Shown: one piece after another, positions 8,854 to 16,444 of the stretch | How the letters are laid out: the number at the start of each line of letters is the position of its first letter | Numbering within the stretch: the stretch's first letter is position 1 | NCBI GenBank assembly: GCA_017416685.1 | Contig: JAFQBN010000003.1 | Location: 83,655-147,654, forward strand | DNA length: 64,000 nt | Reading direction: 5' to 3' | Origin: Oscillospiraceae bacterium | GTDB taxonomy: Bacteria > Bacillota > Clostridia > Oscillospirales > Oscillospiraceae | Notes under the pieces: generated by a model | Seen by the model: only the letters and a program-made list of their open reading frames with translations | The model's database searches: none | What the model was told of the DNA's origin: nothing | Program-made: the position numbers and the translations under genes

Positions 8854-9744
8854 TTAATTCTGTTTGGGGAAAAAGTCCCGGGTAAAGGCCAAAAAGCTCT
8901 CCGTGGCCTTGGAGATATATCGTCCCGTCTTGGTGATGATCGCGATTTGCCATGGGAAATGAGGGCGGAGCGGGATGCTGACCAGTTCCGGTCGGGGAGA
9001 TTGACGCAGCATGGGGGCGGGGAATACGCCCACGCAATTACCAAAGGACAGGGTGTCCAGAATAAACCCGGGCATCATGCTTTGGTAGGCGATGGAGGGG
9101 GCGAATCCATGCTCCCGACACAGGTTGACAAAGGTGTGGTGCAGGGTGTTGCTTTGGTCATAGGTGATGATGTCCTGCCCCTTGAGCTGGCTGATGTGGA
9201 TGTGCGGCTGGCCGGCAAAGGGGTGATCACGGCGCAGCAGTACATGTACCTCGTCCTGCACCATGGGCAGAATCTCCAATCGGTCCGTCCGCTCCAGCGG
9301 CAGCATGACAAGCCCCATATCCGCTGTGCCGTCCAGCACCTCCCGCACTACGGTGCGGGTGCCGCTTTCCCGGATGGTGATGTGTACGCCGGGGTGGGCC
9401 TTGCGATAGCGGTTGACCAGCTCCGGGAAATACATGTCCAGCAGTGTGCCGGGACTGGATATGCGCACCTCGCCGGCTTGCCCGCAGGCCATATCCTCCA
9501 TCTGGCGGTAAATGTCGCTGTACTGCTGCAAAAGGGCAGTGCCGCTTTCCACCAGCAAATGCCCGGCATCAGTCAGAGCGAACTGTTTGGTGCTGCGCTG
9601 GATCAGCTGCACCCCAAGCTCCTTTTCCAAATTCTTGACACAGCGGGTCAGAATGGGCTGGGTCACATACAGTTGTCGGGCGGCACCGGAAAAGCTCTGG
9701 CACTTGGCTACTTCCAAAAAATAACGAATGTGTTGAATGTCCAT
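8854..9744 (-). CDS. LysR-family transcriptional regulator
   Basis: 296-aa DNA-binding regulator. The N-terminal winged helix-turn-helix of LysR type is clear (MDIQHIRYFLEVAK, SFSGAARQLYVTQPILTRCVKNLEKELGVQLI, about residues 1-60), followed by the periplasmic-binding-protein-like effector domain (about 90-290). The ATG at 9744 follows an AGGGGTG ribosome site. The gene is divergent from the GntP-type permease, a common arrangement in which the regulator controls its neighbour; the shared 121-base intergenic region contains an A/T-rich inverted repeat that could be its binding site. The effector is unknown; by context it may be the substrate of the permease. Confidence 0.93.
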   Translation of the reverse strand: MDIQHIRYFLEVAKCQSFSGAARQLYVTQPILTRCVKNLEKELGVQLIQRSTKQFALTDAGHLLVESGTALLQQYSDIYRQMEDMACGQAGEVRISSPGTLLDMYFPELVNRYRKAHPGVHITIRESGTRTVVREVLDGTADMGLVMLPLERTDRLEILPMVQDEVHVLLRRDHPFAGQPHIHISQLKGQDIITYDQSNTLHHTFVNLCREHGFAPSIAYQSMMPGFILDTLSFGNCVGVFPAPMLRQSPRPELVSIPLRPHFPWQIAIITKTGRYISKATESFLAFTRDFFPKQN

Positions 9745-9779
9745 GTGGTCACCCCTTTGGTCAATTATAACATAAAAGC

Positions 9780-9799
9780 ATAAATAAGCAACGATTTAT
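9780..9799. promoter_or_regulatory. Possible LysR operator (inverted repeat)
   Basis: ATAAAT, 8 bases, ATTTAT: a short palindrome with the A/T-rich dyad form typical of LysR boxes, lying just upstream of the -35 of the permease promoter in the divergent region. Confidence 0.4.
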
Positions 9800-9803
9800 G
9801 AAT

Positions 9804-9832
9804 TTGATTTCCGAATAAGGCCTGCGTACAAT
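9804..9832 (+). promoter_or_regulatory. Sigma-A promoter of the GntP-type permease
   Basis: TTGATT (9804-9809), 17 bases, TACAAT (9827-9832), 33 bases before the start codon. Confidence 0.7.
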
Positions 9833-9865
9833 AAAAGCACCAAATTACGACAGGAGGAGCGGATT

Positions 9866-11215
9866 ATGCTCGATACGGTTTCTTTGATTGGTATTGTACT
9901 CGGCCTTGTTCTGTTGATCTGGCTGGCATTTAAGGGTCACTCTATCATCTGGGTCGCCCCGGTGTGCGCCATTGTGGTGGCCATTCTGGGTGGGCTGAAC
10001 CTGCTGAACACCTATTTGGGTGACTATATGGCCGGTGTGGCCGGCTTTGTGAAAAGCTATTTGCCCATGTTCTTCCTCGGCGCGGTCTTCGGCAAGATCA
10101 TGGACGTCACCGGCGCGGCACAGGCGTTGGCAAACAAGCTGGTCAAGCTGATCGGCTCCCGCTTTGCTCTTTTGGCGGTTGTGCTGCCCTGTCTGCTGAT
10201 GACCTATGGCGGCGTGTCCCTGTTTGTGGTGGTCTTTGTGGTCTATCCCATGGGCTACGCCATCTATCGCGAGGCGGACATCCCCCGCACTCTGCTGCCC
10301 GGCGCCATCGCCTTTGGCGCATTCGGTATCACCATGACCGCCATTCCCGGCTCTCCCCAGGTGCAGAACCTGATCCCCACCAATTTCTACGGCACCGATG
10401 CCGCAGCTGCCCCTTTGATGGGTCTGATCGCCGCTGTACTTATCGGTGTGCCCGGCTATATCTATCTGGACCGCCGTGTCCGCAGCGCCCGGAAGAAGGG
10501 CCTGCACTTTGTGGCTGATCCCAAGCACAAGCACGCGGAGTATGACGAGTCCGCCCACCCCGGCTGGCACTGGCTCAGCGGTCTGCTGCCCCTGATCGTG
10601 GTGGTGTTGGTTCTGAATGTGGTCCCCGGTATCCTGGAACGCGCCGGTATTGTGGAGCTTACCTCCGATCAGGCCATCGTCATCGCTCTGCTGGCCGGCA
10701 TTGTGGTGGTGTGCCTGATGAATGCCTACCAGTTCAAGAAGCTGGCCGGCGCCGTGAACGAGGGCGCAACCGGCTCCGTCACCGCCATTATGAACACCGC
10801 CTGCGCCGTGGGCTTTGGCTCGGTGGTCAAGGTGGTTCCCGGCTTTGCCCTGCTGAAGGGTGCTATGCTGAACATGCCCGGTTCCATCCTGTTTTCCGAG
10901 GCGGTAGCCGTCAACGTGCTGGCCGGTGCCACCGGCTCCGCCACCGGCGGTCTGACCATCGCGCTGGAGGCACTGGGTGCGGACTTCTTGGCTAAGGCTG
11001 CGACGTTGGGCATGAGTCCCGAGTATCTGCACCGCATCGCCTCTCTGGCCTCCGGCGGTCTGGACACTCTGCCCCATAACGGCGCGGTGCTGACCCTGCT
11101 GGCGGTATCCCACTGCAGCCACAAGGAGTCCTACTGGGACGTGTGCGTTACCTCCTGCATTATCCCGGTGGTCGTGTCCCTGGTGCTGAGCTTTGTGTGG
11201 GGAATTTTCATCTGA
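9866..11215 (+). CDS. GntP-family permease (organic acid/gluconate : H+ symporter type)
   Basis: 449-aa polytopic membrane protein, about 12 hydrophobic segments, of the GntP/DsdX family (COG2610), which import sugar acids or other small organic acids with protons. Characteristic stretches are the half-repeats with GAVFGKIMDVTGAAQALANKL (near 80) and the C-terminal NHNGAVLTLL-like segment (LPHNGAVLTLL). An extra cytoplasmic loop with basic and His residues lies at about 205-230. Start ATG at 9866 with AGGAGG 8-9 nt upstream. A monocistronic unit, divergent from a LysR regulator. Which acid is transported cannot be read from the sequence, and no catabolic enzyme gene is adjacent. Confidence 0.88.
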   Translation: MLDTVSLIGIVLGLVLLIWLAFKGHSIIWVAPVCAIVVAILGGLNLLNTYLGDYMAGVAGFVKSYLPMFFLGAVFGKIMDVTGAAQALANKLVKLIGSRFALLAVVLPCLLMTYGGVSLFVVVFVVYPMGYAIYREADIPRTLLPGAIAFGAFGITMTAIPGSPQVQNLIPTNFYGTDAAAAPLMGLIAAVLIGVPGYIYLDRRVRSARKKGLHFVADPKHKHAEYDESAHPGWHWLSGLLPLIVVVLVLNVVPGILERAGIVELTSDQAIVIALLAGIVVVCLMNAYQFKKLAGAVNEGATGSVTAIMNTACAVGFGSVVKVVPGFALLKGAMLNMPGSILFSEAVAVNVLAGATGSATGGLTIALEALGADFLAKAATLGMSPEYLHRIASLASGGLDTLPHNGAVLTLLAVSHCSHKESYWDVCVTSCIIPVVVSLVLSFVWGIFI

Positions 11216-11222
11216 TCCAAAC

Positions 11223-11262
11223 AAAAAAGCCGCCCGCTGCATATGCAGCGGGCGGCTTTTTC
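11223..11262. terminator. Bidirectional terminator between permease and DHHW genes
   Basis: Perfect 18-bp palindrome (11225-11242 / 11243-11260) with A and T runs at the outer ends, between convergent genes. Confidence 0.9.
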
Positions 11263-11267
11263 TTGTC

Positions 11268-12386
11268 TTACCGACCCAGCAGGAACAGGTTGCTGCCGGC
11301 GTCGAAGAAGTTGTCGATGCTGTACAGCACCACCACCCGGTCAATGCCGTTCTGCTCCACATAGTCCTTCACACTGGTGAAGTTGTAGCGCAGGTCGAAC
11401 AGGTGGACCTCGGAAAAACTTTCGGTCAGGAAGGGGGCAAGGCTGTCGGCGTAGGAGTCCCGGATGACCAGTACACGGGGGGCGTCGGTATGCTCGGTCT
11501 CGATAACGCACAGGGGCTTGTTGCCGCCCAGGAAGTAGGAATACTTGTCCTTTTCGGCAAGGAAGCTGTCCGCGTACAGGCTGCCGGGGACGGGTTTGCC
11601 GTCGGGATAGGCGGTGACGGTGACGCCGTCAGCGGGGATATAGGTTTCAATGGTATCCGCAGGCAGCCAGCGCACGCCGGAGGTGGAGAAGGAGGTGCCG
11701 TAGAAGTCCTCGGACACCACGGTTTTCGTGTAGTCCTCCAGCGACACAGGCTCCATACCCATGGCCTCCATCAGGGCCACGTAGCCGTAGTAGGCGCCCA
11801 GACTGGTCCAGTGGTGGTCGGTGCGGTAGTAGAGCTGCTCGTCGGCGTGAGCCTGCAGAACACTCCACAGATCCACGGTCAGGGCATCGGAATCTGCATA
11901 CATTTGGTCAATGATGGCGCTTTCATCCGCGGTGGGGGCGCCGGCGGGGAGCCGGTCGGCCCAGATGCCGGCGGCGGAGGGGATAAGGCCAAAGTAGACC
12001 GGCACGTCCACGTTGTCCACCAGAGTGTTGACAAGACCGCTGTTTTTATCCAGCAGGTCGGGGGTGGGGGTGTCCACCTTGGTGATCAGGGTGCCGTTGG
12101 TGAAGTAGACGCCGTTATTCTCCTTCTTGCCGGTCAGCCGCTCGCACCACGTGTTCAGAGCGACCCAAAAGTCCCGGCCCACGATGTGGTCGGCGGTGTA
12201 ATCCTCCATCTTTTCGATGAAGTCGCCGCGGTGCATGGCGGAGAAAGAAAACTCGGGCAGAGCCTGCAGATAGCGGTTTTCCAGCGGGGAGAAGTCCTTG
12301 TCGGGCAGGATGGTGCTGACAAGGAACATGCCGCCGATAAACAGGCAGAACACGGCGGTGAGGATACGGTTAAAATACTTGTTCAT
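11268..12386 (-). CDS. DHHW-family protein, partner of the MBOAT O-acyltransferase
   Basis: 372-aa protein with one N-terminal membrane anchor (about residues 7-28) and an extracytoplasmic domain of the AlgJ/AlgX-like SGNH type. The family motif appears as YRTDHHWTSLGAYYGY (about residue 185), and RDSYADSL near the C-terminus matches the second conserved block. In alginate and related systems these proteins act with an MBOAT membrane acyltransferase to acetylate an exported polysaccharide. It directly follows the MBOAT gene (12-base gap). The ATG at 12386 has an AAGGGGG site upstream; a GTG two codons earlier is less well placed. Confidence 0.88.
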   Translation of the reverse strand: MNKYFNRILTAVFCLFIGGMFLVSTILPDKDFSPLENRYLQALPEFSFSAMHRGDFIEKMEDYTADHIVGRDFWVALNTWCERLTGKKENNGVYFTNGTLITKVDTPTPDLLDKNSGLVNTLVDNVDVPVYFGLIPSAAGIWADRLPAGAPTADESAIIDQMYADSDALTVDLWSVLQAHADEQLYYRTDHHWTSLGAYYGYVALMEAMGMEPVSLEDYTKTVVSEDFYGTSFSTSGVRWLPADTIETYIPADGVTVTAYPDGKPVPGSLYADSFLAEKDKYSYFLGGNKPLCVIETEHTDAPRVLVIRDSYADSLAPFLTESFSEVHLFDLRYNFTSVKDYVEQNGIDRVVVLYSIDNFFDAGSNLFLLGR

Positions 12387-12398
12387 ACACACACCCCC

Positions 12399-13799
12399 TT
12401 AGAAACGGAAATAGAGGAAGGGATTGTAGGTTCCCGCCACCAGATAGGCGGTGCAGACGGTCAGGCCCGCGATGACCAGCACAAGGCACACCACCCGCTG
12501 CACCGAGGGGGACAGCTTGTGGTAAAGCAGTTTGCCCGCAGGAGTGGCGGAAACGCCGGCGATGATCAGGATGGGCAGATAACTGGTCAGGTAATAGACA
12601 AACGCGCCGTTCATTACAGGCACGCCGCCCAGACCGAACATGACCTGCAGATAGGCCGCCAGCTGACCGAAGTCCTCCAGTGCGAAGATGGCCCAGCTGA
12701 CCAGCACCAAAAACAGAGTATAGATGCGGCAAAGCGCGGCAGGCGCTTTCTTCAGCCACTTGCCCAGCAGGAACTTTTCCAGCACCAGCAGCACGAAGAA
12801 GTAAAGACCCCAGATGAGGTAGTTCCAGCTGGCACCGTGCCAGATGCCGGTGGCGGCCCAAACCATCAGCAGGTTGAAGATCCACCGGGGCTTGGAGCAG
12901 CGGTTGCCGCCCAGAGGGATATAGAGGTACTCCCGGAACCACGTGCCAAGGGAGATGTGCCAGCGGCGCCAGAACTCGGTGATACTTTTGGAGATATAGG
13001 GGTAGTTGAAGTTGGCCAAAAAGTCAAAGCCGAACATGCGCCCCAGACCGGTTGCCATGTCGGAGTAGCCGGAGAAGTCGAAGTACAGCTGCAGAGAGAA
13101 CGCGATGATACCCAACCACGCACCGGCCACAGTCAGCTCACCGGGGGCCATGGCCTTGTAAGCATCCCACAGCTGGCCCACATTGTTGGCCAGCAGCAGC
13201 TTTTTGCCAAGACCCACCATGAAGATCTGCACGCCGGCGGCGAATTTGTCCGCGCTGGTGGTGCGCTCGTCGATCTGGTCACCCAGATCTTTATACTTGA
13301 TGATAGGACCGGCGATCAGTTGGGGGAACAGGGTGACAAAAGTGCCGAAGTTCAAAATGGACCGCTGGGCCCGGGTGTCGCCGCGGTAGATGTCCACCGT
13401 GTAGCTCATGGTCTGGAAGGTGTAGAAGGAAATACCGATGGGCAGGTGGATGCCAAGGATGGGGGCGGGAATGCCGACGGCCTGCAGCGAGCCGGCCAGA
13501 AAGTCCCAGTACTTGAAGAACACCAGCAGGGCCAGGTTGAAGAAAATAGAGCTGCCTACCGCCCATTTGGCGCCGGTGATGTTGCCCTTTTCCTTGCACT
13601 TTTCCACGATCATGCCGTGGGTGTAGTCGATGAGGGTGGAGGCGAACATGATGATGACATAGTCCCGCTCGCCCCAGTAGTAGAAGAACAGGGAGGACAC
13701 CAGCAGTACAAGGTTTCGGAACTTCCGGGGTACCACGAAATACACGCCCATGGTAAACACCAGGAAGTAGAACATGAATACGGGAGTGGAAAAGACCAT
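12399..13799 (-). CDS. MBOAT-family membrane-bound O-acyltransferase (AlgI-like)
   Basis: 466-aa integral membrane protein with about 11 hydrophobic segments. Typical MBOAT/AlgI features are visible: FSGYSDMATGLGRMFGFDF, the block EFWRRWHISLGTWFREYLYIPLGGNR and the active-site His in IWHGASWNYLIWG. It transfers an acyl group across the membrane, which is then placed on a surface polymer by the DHHW partner. It lies between the lipoprotein gene upstream and the DHHW gene downstream, all on the minus strand. The start ATG at 13799 has a modest AGGATG ribosome site. The polymer is not identified in the window. Confidence 0.93.
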   Translation of the reverse strand: MVFSTPVFMFYFLVFTMGVYFVVPRKFRNLVLLVSSLFFYYWGERDYVIIMFASTLIDYTHGMIVEKCKEKGNITGAKWAVGSSIFFNLALLVFFKYWDFLAGSLQAVGIPAPILGIHLPIGISFYTFQTMSYTVDIYRGDTRAQRSILNFGTFVTLFPQLIAGPIIKYKDLGDQIDERTTSADKFAAGVQIFMVGLGKKLLLANNVGQLWDAYKAMAPGELTVAGAWLGIIAFSLQLYFDFSGYSDMATGLGRMFGFDFLANFNYPYISKSITEFWRRWHISLGTWFREYLYIPLGGNRCSKPRWIFNLLMVWAATGIWHGASWNYLIWGLYFFVLLVLEKFLLGKWLKKAPAALCRIYTLFLVLVSWAIFALEDFGQLAAYLQVMFGLGGVPVMNGAFVYYLTSYLPILIIAGVSATPAGKLLYHKLSPSVQRVVCLVLVIAGLTVCTAYLVAGTYNPFLYFRF

Positions 13800-13823
13800 T
13801 GGATCACATCCTAATAAGAGAAT

Positions 13824-13851
13824 GGGCGGGTGATAGGAGTATCACCCGCCC
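13824..13851 (-). terminator. Intercistronic hairpin between lipoprotein and MBOAT genes
   Basis: 11-bp GC-rich stem (13824-13834 / 13841-13851) with a 6-base loop, followed on the minus strand by only a weak T-rich stretch. More likely an attenuating or RNA-stabilising hairpin inside the operon than a full terminator. Confidence 0.55.
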
Positions 13852-13859
13852 GAATGGAA

Positions 13860-14780
13860 TTAAAACAGGGCGTTGAAGTTGGCGACCACCTCGTCGGTCA
13901 TACCGCTGACAACCAGCAGAGCCACGAAGTTGCCGTTGGAGACCACCTTGGCCTCGCGCTCCCAGGCCTCGATGACCATGGGGTAGTTGAAGTGGTTGTC
14001 CACCTGAGCGGAAATGCGGGCGTTGAAGATGGCCTTGACGGCGGCCACATCGGCGGCGTTGGCACACTCCACCATGACAATTTCGCAGGGGACGGCGGTC
14101 ATCATGGGCATGTAGGCCACCTTCTGCTTCAGGGAGATGGCGTTCAGACCGGCGTAGAAGGCGTCCAGCGCGTCAGACTCCATGGCGACCATGGCGGGGG
14201 CATCGTCCGGGTCGGGGAAGATGGAGGCGTAGAACGCGGCCAGGTCGACCTTGGCAGGCGCGGCGGGCACTTCCGGCTCAGCAGGCTTCTGCTCGGGCTC
14301 CACCTCGGGCTTCTGCTCGGGAGCGGGGGCCTCGGGGGTTTCCTCGGTCTTGATGTTGCAGCGCACGGTGCAGGTGACGGTCATGTCGGTACCCTCCACC
14401 GCGGCGGTGATGGTGGCGGTGCCGGCGGCCACGGCGGTAACGACGCCCTTGTCATCCACGGTGGCCACGGACTCGTCGCTGCTGCTCCACAGCACCACAG
14501 GGTCCTCGATGCCGAAGATGTCGGGAATGAGCTTATAGGAAGCGCCCACAGCCTTCAGGGTGAAGTCGGTCTTGTTCAGGGCCAGATAGGCGATGACCTG
14601 AGGCATGTCCACGGGGGGAGCGGGCAGGATGTGGTCCGGAGCGGAAACATCGGGCTGGGAAACGCTCACATCGGGGTCGGACACGCTGCCGGAAACGGAG
14701 GTGTCGCCGCCGCAGGCGGTCAGCAGGGACAGGGACAGCACCACGGCGGTGCCAAGGGCAAACAGACGAATGTGTTTCAT
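13860..14780 (-). CDS. Lipoprotein with Ig-like (BIG2) domain and DUF4358-type C-terminus
   Basis: 306-aa secreted lipoprotein. Signal peptide with lipobox LLTACGG (Cys about residue 23), a bacterial Ig-like BIG2 domain (about 70-145, with WSSSDESVATVDDKGVVTAV), a Pro/Glu-rich linker (about 150-180), and a C-terminal domain of about 125 aa resembling DUF4358, a family often found next to MBOAT/DHHW genes. It is the first gene of the surface O-acylation module, with its own promoter. I infer an accessory role in the acylation machine or in sensing the wall; this is context-based only. Confidence 0.82.
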   Translation of the reverse strand: MKHIRLFALGTAVVLSLSLLTACGGDTSVSGSVSDPDVSVSQPDVSAPDHILPAPPVDMPQVIAYLALNKTDFTLKAVGASYKLIPDIFGIEDPVVLWSSSDESVATVDDKGVVTAVAAGTATITAAVEGTDMTVTCTVRCNIKTEETPEAPAPEQKPEVEPEQKPAEPEVPAAPAKVDLAAFYASIFPDPDDAPAMVAMESDALDAFYAGLNAISLKQKVAYMPMMTAVPCEIVMVECANAADVAAVKAIFNARISAQVDNHFNYPMVIEAWEREAKVVSNGNFVALLVVSGMTDEVVANFNALF

Positions 14781-14866
14781 AATGTAACTCCTTTGATGTA
14801 AGTGGGGAAATGCGTTTGCTCTCTTTGACGCAGGAAAGACGAAAAAGTTCCCGGAAGTTTATTTCT

Positions 14867-14895
14867 ATTTTAGCAAAGGATGGGTAAAAAAACAA
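14867..14895 (-). promoter_or_regulatory. Sigma-A promoter of the O-acylation module
   Basis: Minus strand TTGTTT (plus 14890-14895), 17 bases, TAAAAT (14867-14872). It overlaps the edge of the preceding terminator. Confidence 0.65.
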
Positions 14896-14896
14896 G

Positions 14897-14926
14897 AAAA
14901 CAGGGAGCCATGTGGCTCCCTGTTTT
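14897..14926 (-). terminator. Terminator after the AT-rich lipoprotein gene
   Basis: Near-perfect inverted repeat (14897-14909 / 14914-14926) starting after the stop codon at 14932; followed on the minus strand by a T-rich run. Confidence 0.85.
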
Positions 14927-14931
14927 GGTTT

Positions 14932-15543
14932 TTATTTTACTTCAATCCATATAGTTTCCGTCTCGTATTTATCTATGTGATATTCAAACGTAATGTATTT
15001 GCAGGTGATGTTATCCATCGGCACCATATACAAATCATATTCCACGTCAGGATAGAGATCGTAAATATAGTTTCCACTTGTCTTATCAAAGAAATTGAAA
15101 TATGTTTCCTGCATACTCATATCAAGGCCGTGCTTCAAGAAGCAACCGCCTGAATCAGTGCGATCGCTAAGCTTTTCACTGTTGTTGCCTTTCACACATT
15201 CTATTTCAAAAGAAATTGAGTAGATTTCACTGCATGTAGAATTGTTTCTTTTTTCATAGATGCTTTTTGCTAAATCAAATTGGCTTGACGATAATTTATC
15301 AACCGTTACCGTGGTTTTATACATGTTGTTAAGTCCCATATCCACAGAAGAAAAAACAATTTTTTCGTTTAACGAATATGGATTTGAACGAGACCCCTTT
15401 GCGTTTTCTTTCCGCGGTGTTATGGGGGATTCTTTTTCGGTTTTTTGTGGCATATATCGGGATAAATCATCATCCTTATTTCCGCAAGCACACAAGGACA
15501 AGCACATCAAAAATGCCAAAATCAGGAATATTGCTTTTTTCAT
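14932..15543 (-). CDS. AT-rich lipoprotein of unknown function
   Basis: 203-aa predicted lipoprotein: hydrophobic signal peptide with lipobox LSLCACG (Cys about residue 20), then a polar, Lys/Asp/Ser-rich mature part with no domain I recognise. Alternating hydrophobic strands such as YITFEYHID suggest a beta-rich fold. Base composition is clearly more AT-rich than all neighbours and rare-type codons are frequent, so recent transfer is likely. The ATG at 15543 has a GAGAGGAG ribosome site about 8 nt upstream. Preceded by a long, strongly structured leader (15563-15732) and its own promoter; single-gene unit. Confidence 0.75.
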   Translation of the reverse strand: MKKAIFLILAFLMCLSLCACGNKDDDLSRYMPQKTEKESPITPRKENAKGSRSNPYSLNEKIVFSSVDMGLNNMYKTTVTVDKLSSSQFDLAKSIYEKRNNSTCSEIYSISFEIECVKGNNSEKLSDRTDSGGCFLKHGLDMSMQETYFNFFDKTSGNYIYDLYPDVEYDLYMVPMDNITCKYITFEYHIDKYETETIWIEVK

Positions 15544-15562
15544 TTGTTTTTCTCCTCTCTAG

Positions 15563-15732
15563 AATAAAAAAGTGTGTAGCCCCAAATGGAGCCACACACC
15601 GAAAAACGCACGACTCCATTTGTTGCCACACAAATCTCTACCTTCCAATAGGGAACGCAAAGCGGAGGGTGCGTTTTTACCGAAATAAAAACACATCCCC
15701 TATCGGAAAGCGATTTATTGATTTGTGTGGCA
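15563..15732 (-). other. Structured 5' leader of the AT-rich lipoprotein gene
   Basis: About 170 bases between the likely transcription start (about 15731) and the gene contain nested inverted repeats: TTTGTGTGGCA at 15722-15732 pairs with TGCCACACAAA at 15624-15634; CCTATCGGAA (15700-15709) pairs with most of TTCCAATAGG (15643-15652); and two smaller hairpins. The GCCACACA motif recurs at 15591-15598. This could be a cis-regulatory RNA or a remnant palindromic element. I do not recognise a known riboswitch. Confidence 0.5.
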
Positions 15733-15737
15733 CAGTT

Positions 15738-15766
15738 ATAGTATCACACACAAACAAAAACTTCAA
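15738..15766 (-). promoter_or_regulatory. Candidate sigma-A promoter of the AT-rich lipoprotein gene
   Basis: Minus strand TTGAAG (plus 15761-15766), 17 bases, TACTAT (15738-15743). It would start transcription right at the beginning of the structured leader. Confidence 0.55.
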
Positions 15767-15862
15767 TACAGCATCTTGATTTTTGGCATAAGTTAGACCT
15801 CTTGCTTTCCTTGATTTTTCAAAGGAAGGCAAGAGGGCTGACAACCTGCCGAAGAAAAGAGA

Positions 15863-15895
15863 AAACCCTTGGAAACTCTATGTTTCCAAGGGTTT
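15863..15895 (-). terminator. Terminator of the tRNA Met-Glu-Val operon
   Basis: 14-bp perfect stem (15863-15876 / 15882-15895) with a 5-base loop directly after tRNA-Val, followed on the minus strand by TTCTCTTTTC. Confidence 0.85.
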
Positions 15896-15970
15896 GGTGG
15901 AGACGACAGAACTCGAATCTGTGACCCCTTGCGTGTGAAGCAAGTGCTCTACCGGCTGAGCTACGCCTCC
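15895..15970 (-). tRNA. tRNA-Val (CAC anticodon)
   Basis: 76-nt cloverleaf on the minus strand: acceptor GGAGGCG/CGTCTCC, anticodon stem CTTGC/GCAAG with loop TTCACAC (anticodon CAC), T loop TTCGAGT, encoded CCA. Last of three tRNAs in one operon. Confidence 0.96.
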
Positions 15971-15994
15971 ATATGGAACGGCTGAGAAAAAAGG

Positions 15995-16069
15995 TGGTGA
16001 CCCGGACGGGAATCGAACCCGTGTTACCGCCGTGAAAGGGCGGTGTCTTAACCGCTTGACCACCGGGCC
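15995..16069 (-). tRNA. tRNA-Glu (TTC anticodon)
   Basis: 75-nt cloverleaf on the minus strand: acceptor GGCCCGG/CCGGGTC, anticodon stem CCGCC/GGCGG with loop CTTTCAC (anticodon TTC), T loop TTCGATT, encoded CCA. Middle gene of the tRNA operon. Confidence 0.96.
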
Positions 16070-16108
16070 GTTGAATAGGGCAGAAATACTGTCCTATGAA
16101 ATTGTAAA

Positions 16109-16185
16109 TGGTAGCGGCACCTGGATTCGAACCGGGGACACTACGGGTATGAACCGTATGCTCTAGCCACCTGAGCTATGCCGCC
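16109..16185 (-). tRNA. tRNA-Met (CAT anticodon), elongator type
   Basis: 77-nt cloverleaf on the minus strand: acceptor GGCGGCA/TGCCGCT, anticodon stem TACGG/CCGTA with loop TTCATAC (anticodon CAT), encoded CCA. The first acceptor pair is G-U and the anticodon stem lacks the three G-C pairs of an initiator, so it is elongator Met (Ile2 with modified C34 is not excluded). The middle T-stem pair is a C-A mismatch. First gene of the operon. Confidence 0.92.
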
Positions 16186-16215
16186 AAATAGACCCCGCAA
16201 AACAGGGCAAGGGTT

Positions 16216-16244
16216 AGTATAGCCGATTCAAACCGGAATGTCAA
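16216..16244 (-). promoter_or_regulatory. Consensus sigma-A promoter of the tRNA operon
   Basis: Minus strand TTGACA (plus 16239-16244), 17 bases, TATACT (16216-16221), about 30 bases before tRNA-Met. Confidence 0.9.
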
Positions 16245-16312
16245 CAAAAATTTCAAAACTTTTGCGAGTTTTTTCGGAAAGGCGGGGGAGAGGGGGTTCA
16301 CACGCCGCGCCC

Positions 16313-16370
16313 CCCCTCATCCGCCATTTGCTGCGCAAATGCCACCTTCCCCCCCTGGTGGGGAAAGCTT
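16313..16370. repeat. REP-like palindromic intergenic element
   Basis: A GC-rich block in non-coding DNA with the form CCCCTCATCCGCC, a short palindrome ATTTGCTGCGCAAAT, GCCACCTTCCCC and a complementary GGTGGGGAAAG. This has the layout of the short palindromic repeats that are scattered in high copy between genes of Oscillospiraceae. Only one clear copy is in the window. The 16245-16312 stretch beside it holds no gene that I can see. Confidence 0.5.
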
Positions 16371-16401
16371 GAATGAGCGGCGGTATCCTGTGGGCGAAAA
16401 A

Positions 16402-16429
16402 ACCGCCTCCCTCACAGGAGGGAGGCGGT
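16402..16429 (-). terminator. Intrinsic terminator of the yfiH-purL operon
   Basis: 11-bp stem (16402-16412 / 16419-16429) and 6-base loop, followed by six T on the minus strand, downstream of the purL stop. Confidence 0.88.
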
Positions 16430-16444
16430 GGTGTTTGGGGAGGA

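Noticed and set aside
15544-15860. Insertion sequence near the tRNA operon
   Set aside because: Palindromes are present, but there is no transposase frame and no target-site duplication that I can see.
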